Shown here piece by piece: positions 5,324-6,284 of a DNA stretch of 6,284 bases. The stretch lies in contig JAQULV010000087.1 of the NCBI GenBank assembly GCA_028718405.1, forward strand, positions 1 through 6,284, given 5' to 3'. Numbering within the stretch: position 1 is the first letter of the stretch; every line of letters begins with the position of its first letter. The notes below the pieces were generated by a model. That model had not been told where the DNA came from. It was given only the letters and a program-made list of their open reading frames with translations, and did no database searches. Source of the DNA: Smithellaceae bacterium (GTDB taxonomy: Bacteria > Desulfobacterota > Syntrophia > Syntrophales > JAQULV01). Made by a program: the position numbers and the translations under genes.

Positions 5324-6284
5324 TTATCGTGATTCATGGCCTGCAAGGCGGTGTGAATTCGTTCGGCCCTTCTTCTACCAACTCCGGGAACTTTTTGCAA
5401 CTGCTCTATAGATGCAGCTTTGACGGCGTCGAGACTTCCGAAGAACTTCAGCAGCGCCTTCTTCTTCACCGTCCCGACCGTCGCAATATCATCGAGGATC
5501 GAATGGAGATCGGCCTTCGCCTTTACGCGCCGGTGGTAGGAGATGGCGAAGCGGTGTGCCTCGTCCCTGATCTGTTGCAGGAGGAAAAGAACGGGCGGCC
5601 AGTCGGAAAGGTAGAGGGGATCTTTGCGCTGGGGCAGGTAAACCCTGTCTTCCCCACGGTTGACGGTCCCGGCCTTGCGTTCCCGGCTGCGCAAGGATCG
5701 CGCTTCCGGCTTTTCCTTTGCCAGAGAGATGACGTCGACACCTTCTATCCTCAAATCCTTCAAGACGGAGAGGGCAACCCTCAACTGGCCCTTGCCGCCG
5801 TCGACGACAATGAGATCGGGCAGATCGTCGCGCGTCGCGTAACGGCGGGACATGATCTCGTACATCATCCCGTAGTCGTCGGCACCAACGACCGTCTTGA
5901 CGCGGAAACGGCGATAGCCGTCCTTGTGGGGAACCCCGCCCAAGAATGTCACCATGGACCCGACAGCGTAATCGCCGCCGATATTGGAAACGTCGAAGCA
6001 TTCGATCCGCTGTGGACGATTGTTCAGGTGAAGTTTTTCCTGCATCAGATCGAGAGCGAGAGCAACACGCTTTTGCCTTTCGCCGCGCCTTTCGGTCTGG
6101 AAGACGTTCTCCGCGTTGCTGGCGGCCATCTTCAGGAGTTCCCTGCCCTCCCCGCGCGTAGGATTTATAAGAACCACCTTTCCGCCGCGCTTTTCCGACA
6201 GCCATTCCTCGACCACGATCCTGTCCTCCAGTGGCTCGGGAACGAGGATCTCCCGCGGTATAAAAACCCCCTCGTCGTAGAAGC
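5320..6284 (-). CDS. uvrC: Excinuclease ABC subunit C, C-terminal part
   Basis: UvrC makes both incisions around bulky lesions in nucleotide excision repair, together with UvrA and UvrB. The frame runs off the right edge; 320 C-terminal residues are visible, beginning FYDEGVFIPREILVP. The GTG at 6214-6216 is internal, not the start. The RNase H-like endonuclease domain shows IECFDVSN (D97 of the visible part), GADDYGMMYE (D135/D136), DLIVVDGGKGQL (D161) and RDEAHRFAISYHR (H243), in the order and approximate spacing of the family's D-D-D-H active site. Two helix-hairpin-helix motifs end the protein: VGTVKKKALLKFFGS and VPGVGRRRAERI. The N-terminal GIY-YIG nuclease and UVR domains lie outside the window. 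The stop overlaps the mntP start by four bases. Confidence 0.96.
   Translation of the reverse strand, partial: FYDEGVFIPREILVPEPLEDRIVVEEWLSEKRGGKVVLINPTRGEGRELLKMAASNAENVFQTERRGERQKRVALALDLMQEKLHLNNRPQRIECFDVSNIGGDYAVGSMVTFLGGVPHKDGYRRFRVKTVVGADDYGMMYEIMSRRYATRDDLPDLIVVDGGKGQLRVALSVLKDLRIEGVDVISLAKEKPEARSLRSRERKAGTVNRGEDRVYLPQRKDPLYLSDWPPVLFLLQQIRDEAHRFAISYHRRVKAKADLHSILDDIATVGTVKKKALLKFFGSLDAVKAASIEQLQKVPGVGRRRAERIHTALQAMNHDK

Overview
The window looks like a chromosomal core segment from a GC-rich (roughly mid-50s percent by eye) Gram-negative bacterium. It is most likely a member of the Desulfobacterota (former Deltaproteobacteria), perhaps Syntrophales-like. This placement rests on the gene order rplU-rpmA-obgE-proB, the upstream fused radical SAM/DUF2344 gene, the short Obg without a C-terminal extension, and the L27 without the Firmicute-type N-terminal extension. 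It is an inference from protein style and synteny, not a database match.

Layout, plus strand: (1) positions 1-851 hold the 3' part of a radical SAM protein whose DUF2344 domain is fused in the same reading frame. (2) A sigma70-type promoter at 972-1001 precedes rplU (L21) and rpmA (L27). (3) A small cold-shock gene (csp) sits between rpmA and obgE. (4) obgE starts at 2010 and is followed 4 nt later by proB, which carries a one-base frameshift at a run of five Gs (3428-3432). Minus strand, convergent with proB: uvrC (3' part, running off the right edge), mntP (overlapping uvrC by ATGA) and an O6-alkylguanine-DNA alkyltransferase gene (12 nt after mntP), which look like one operon.

The ribosomal block reads as a large-subunit assembly module: L21 and L27 are 50S proteins, Obg is a GTPase of late 50S assembly, and a cold-shock RNA-binding protein is placed between them. 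The most unusual part is RNA-level. The csp gene is flanked by a terminator-like hairpin overlapping the rpmA stop codon (1602-1625), a long-range paired structure ending in six Ts (1874-1954), and a textbook 11-bp intrinsic terminator (1976-2003). That terminator ends only 6 nt before the obgE start codon, which has no Shine-Dalgarno sequence. Because CspA-family proteins can melt terminator hairpins, the arrangement suggests Csp-dependent or otherwise conditional read-through into obgE-proB. That is a hypothesis.

The minus-strand operon combines two DNA-repair genes (uvrC and the alkyltransferase) with a manganese exporter. No mobile elements, tRNA or rRNA genes, or CRISPR arrays were seen, and no stretch over 300 bases lacks a gene.
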